From a bacterium (GTDB lineage Bacteria > Hydrogenedentota > Hydrogenedentia > Hydrogenedentiales > SLHB01), in NCBI GenBank assembly GCA_024231375.1, contig JAAEQP010000761.1, positions 1-8,022 of the forward strand: a stretch of 8,022 bases of DNA. Direction: 5' to 3'. Within the stretch, counting starts at the first letter, position 1. Each line of letters begins with the position of its first letter. Under the pieces are notes generated by a model that searched no databases, was not told where the DNA came from, and saw only the letters and a list, made by a program, of their open reading frames with translations. Positions 6,072 to 8,022 of this stretch are shown one piece after another. The position numbers and the translations under genes were made by a program.

Positions 6072-7955
6072 AGTGAAGAAGGTTCGATCATACTGGGGAA
6101 TCCTTCGGACCGGGCCGACCGCCTCATTTCCATCGTGGGGCCGCGAGACGCGGACGTCGTCGCCGAGTGCCGGCCGACGGGTAGGGAGGCCTGGACCCCT
6201 GCCACCGTGTATGTGGGCGCTACGGTCAATGCGTGGCGAACGCGGGACCAGACCACCCGTAACGCGAACATCGTCGCCGGACGAGTACCGCGAGGATCGG
6301 AACCGTGCGTGTGGAACTACTCCTTTGATTTCGACCCGCCGCTGGGCCGCGTGCAGTTTCGATTACGGGCCGCTGACGGTGGGGGCGTCATCCTCGACCA
6401 GGAAGTCGATCTGTCGGTCTGTTCGGACGTCGTCGTCGTTGGGTGTGGCAATCTGGACGCGTATCTGGGCGACGCTTTCGAGATGCCTTGGCGTATCACA
6501 CCCGGCGCGCATCAAACACCACAACACCCGAATCTGTGCCTGCCATTCACTCGCGACGTGGTGAAACCCGACGACCGCTATCCTCTCTACCGGTACCGGG
6601 AAGCCGATGCCGAGCCTGTCGTGGTTTCGCCGGGACTGACGGGATGGTACCGCATCTACGCGGGCACCGAGCCTCAGACTTCGTTTCAGCTATCGCTGTC
6701 GGACGAAGGCGTGCGTTACCCGGTGCCCGAATATCACACGGCCCGGTCGTACTCGCGTCTGATGCAGGACTACCTGGTGGTGAGCGCCGACATGACGGGC
6801 CAGGATGTGTTGCTGCATCCGGGCGGGGCGCGATACTGGAAGGACGTGTCGATTCGCTACCTGCGTTTCGTGCCAATGACCGACGAGGAGGTCCAAGCGG
6901 AGTCCAACGCGCGCGACTGGGCGCGGGCTCAGGGGCGTCCTTTCGTGGCCTACGCGGAGCCGTGTACGATCAACCACTACGAGCCCCGTTCGCTCACGCT
7001 ACGCGGCCATCTCGGCAACGAGATGCGGCTTCACCAGAAGAGGGGATGCACGGATGTGTACGTGCATGCGGTCCGGCTGGGGTCCAAGGCCTGGTACCGC
7101 AGCGATGTCCTGGAGCGGTTGCCGATCCCGTCCGACGAGGGGCCGGATGGTTCCGCCGCCAAGTGGCAGAAGTGGATGGACGAAGGCGACCCCATCGTGG
7201 TCGCCATCGAGGAAGGTCATGCGGCCGGTCTCAAGGTGTTCGCTGACATGGGCATGAACGTGTCCTACGAGAAGACCCGCGAGCGCGCCGTGCGTGAGCA
7301 CCCCGACTACCTGTTGAACGGCGAAGGCATCTTCCTCGACTACCGCAATCCGGGCGTGCGCGACTATGCCGTGGTCGTGGCCGCGGAACTCATGACCAAA
7401 TACAATGTGGATGGGATTAACCTGGACTACGCGCGGTTTGGGTGCAACCAATCCTTTGACGCTGCGTCGCTGTTGGACGTGGGCGAGCGCATTCACCGTG
7501 CTCGTCGACAGGCCGAAGACAAGTGGGGGCATCCGATTGCCGTCGCCGCGCGCATCCCTTCGTATCGGTATCATGAGAAGCAGAGCCGCTCGTATCAGGG
7601 CGAGTACGACGAGTTCCTGGAGGCGCTGACCCGCTGGGCGCGCGAGGGTTGGGTCGACCGCGTCATGGCGTGCAGTATGGGGCGCATCGGGTACGTGTCC
7701 GGGCTGGACGTGACCCGCTACGCCGAGGCTATCAAGGGGACAAGTACCCAGTTATGGGGCGACTTGTACGGCGGGGGTGCATTCGGCAACACATCGGCTT
7801 CGGGCTGGCAGGACGTGGCGCGGCAATGGGTGAACCAGGGTTTGGACGGCGGATTCTTCTTCTACACGATCGAGCGCCCGATTGAATTCTACCAACTCGA
7901 TTGGCAACTGCGGTTGACTGAGTATCCAGAGAAGGCGGCGGTGTTTGATCGGTAG
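6009..7955 (+). CDS. Secreted GHL10-like (glycosyl hydrolase-like family 10) TIM-barrel protein with N-terminal beta-rich region
   Basis: From the GTG at 6009 the product is 648 residues. Residues 1-21 are a typical signal peptide: short positive start MNR, hydrophobic core LVYPYVLTILLSA, and AVA before the likely cleavage site. Residues about 25-290 look like two beta-sandwich-type segments (for example GRVQFRLRAADGG and KDVSIRYLRFVPM), probably accessory or ligand-binding. Residues about 310-640 resemble the GHL10/DUF187-type barrel: FLDYRNPGVRDY (442-453), then YNVDGINLDYARFG (465-478) with candidate catalytic D473, IAVAARIPS (510-518), WVDRVMACSM (548-557) and GLDGGFFFYT (611-620), matching the usual 'NPxVRxY', 'YxVDGIxxDxxRxP', 'VDxVxPMxY' and 'GxxGxxxFxY' blocks. 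Family members are thought to act on polysaccharides or cell-wall glycans; the substrate here is unknown. Nine cysteines fit an exported protein with possible disulfides. In-frame codons reach back to a TTG at 5904, and an ATG is at 5994; both leave a poorer N-terminus. Confidence 0.85.
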   Translation: MNRVLVYPYVLTILLSASAVASEEGSIILGNPSDRADRLISIVGPRDADVVAECRPTGREAWTPATVYVGATVNAWRTRDQTTRNANIVAGRVPRGSEPCVWNYSFDFDPPLGRVQFRLRAADGGGVILDQEVDLSVCSDVVVVGCGNLDAYLGDAFEMPWRITPGAHQTPQHPNLCLPFTRDVVKPDDRYPLYRYREADAEPVVVSPGLTGWYRIYAGTEPQTSFQLSLSDEGVRYPVPEYHTARSYSRLMQDYLVVSADMTGQDVLLHPGGARYWKDVSIRYLRFVPMTDEEVQAESNARDWARAQGRPFVAYAEPCTINHYEPRSLTLRGHLGNEMRLHQKRGCTDVYVHAVRLGSKAWYRSDVLERLPIPSDEGPDGSAAKWQKWMDEGDPIVVAIEEGHAAGLKVFADMGMNVSYEKTRERAVREHPDYLLNGEGIFLDYRNPGVRDYAVVVAAELMTKYNVDGINLDYARFGCNQSFDAASLLDVGERIHRARRQAEDKWGHPIAVAARIPSYRYHEKQSRSYQGEYDEFLEALTRWAREGWVDRVMACSMGRIGYVSGLDVTRYAEAIKGTSTQLWGDLYGGGAFGNTSASGWQDVARQWVNQGLDGGFFFYTIERPIEFYQLDWQLRLTEYPEKAAVFDR

Positions 7956-8022
7956 CCGGGCGGAAGTCGGGGACAGTGGGGCTGATGAAAGAAGTCGCAG
8001 TTTCCCTCGCTAGCCCGCTGAA
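7956..8022. other. Non-coding tail with short G-rich motif
   Basis: The 67 bp after the GHL10-like gene contain GTCGGGGACAGTGGGG at 7966-7981, which recalls the GGGGACAG cores seen in REP-like and transposase-associated repeats. Only one copy is seen in the window and no complementary arm is present. An ATG at 7985 opens a frame to the window end but is too short to judge. No terminator is evident. Confidence 0.3.

Noticed and set aside
6443..7246. Plus-strand open frame of 267 codons inside the GHL10-like gene
   Set aside because: It is a shifted frame in high-GC coding DNA with no recognisable motif; the GHL10 blocks are in the other frame.
7985..8022. Possible start of another gene (MKEVAVSLASPL...)
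   Set aside because: Only about 12 codons fit before the window ends and there is no good ribosome binding site, so it cannot be supported.

Overview
The window is GC-rich (roughly 60% or more by eye) bacterial DNA with four protein genes in tight layout. No RNA genes, CRISPR arrays, insertion sequences or phage genes are visible. A very large PQQ-type propeller with a malectin-like end, a secreted GHL10-type TIM-barrel protein and a short acyltransferase-like protein together resemble what is found in environmental members of the Planctomycetota/PVC group or Hydrogenedentota. That placement is an inference from gene content; there is no phylogenetic marker here.

Layout. (1) Positions 1-3536, plus strand: a giant mosaic protein whose 5' end lies before the window. 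It has propeller repeats, an internal Rossmann/methyltransferase-like segment, more propeller repeats with a conserved-looking cysteine cluster, and a C-terminal malectin-like domain. (2) Positions 3542-5329, minus strand, convergent with gene 1 and only 5 bp from it: a MutS-family ATPase that has the MutS C-terminal ATPase domain but predicted membrane helices and no mismatch-recognition domain. (3) Positions 5460-5867, plus strand, divergent from gene 2: a small LRAT/NlpC-P60-like protein with the H, H and NCEHF catalytic signature and a C-terminal hydrophobic helix. (4) Positions 6009-7955, plus strand: an exported protein with an N-terminal beta-rich region and a C-terminal GHL10-like TIM barrel. 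The last 67 bp are a non-coding tail with a short G-rich motif.

The genes do not form an obvious pathway. Genes 1 and 4 both look suited to carbohydrate or cell-envelope work (malectin-like domain; glycosidase-like barrel). The MutS-like and LRAT-like genes share a 130-bp divergent intergenic region but have no evident functional link. No defence, mobile or otherwise clearly new system can be supported. The most unusual items are the domain architecture of gene 1 and the membrane-anchored MutS-like ATPase.
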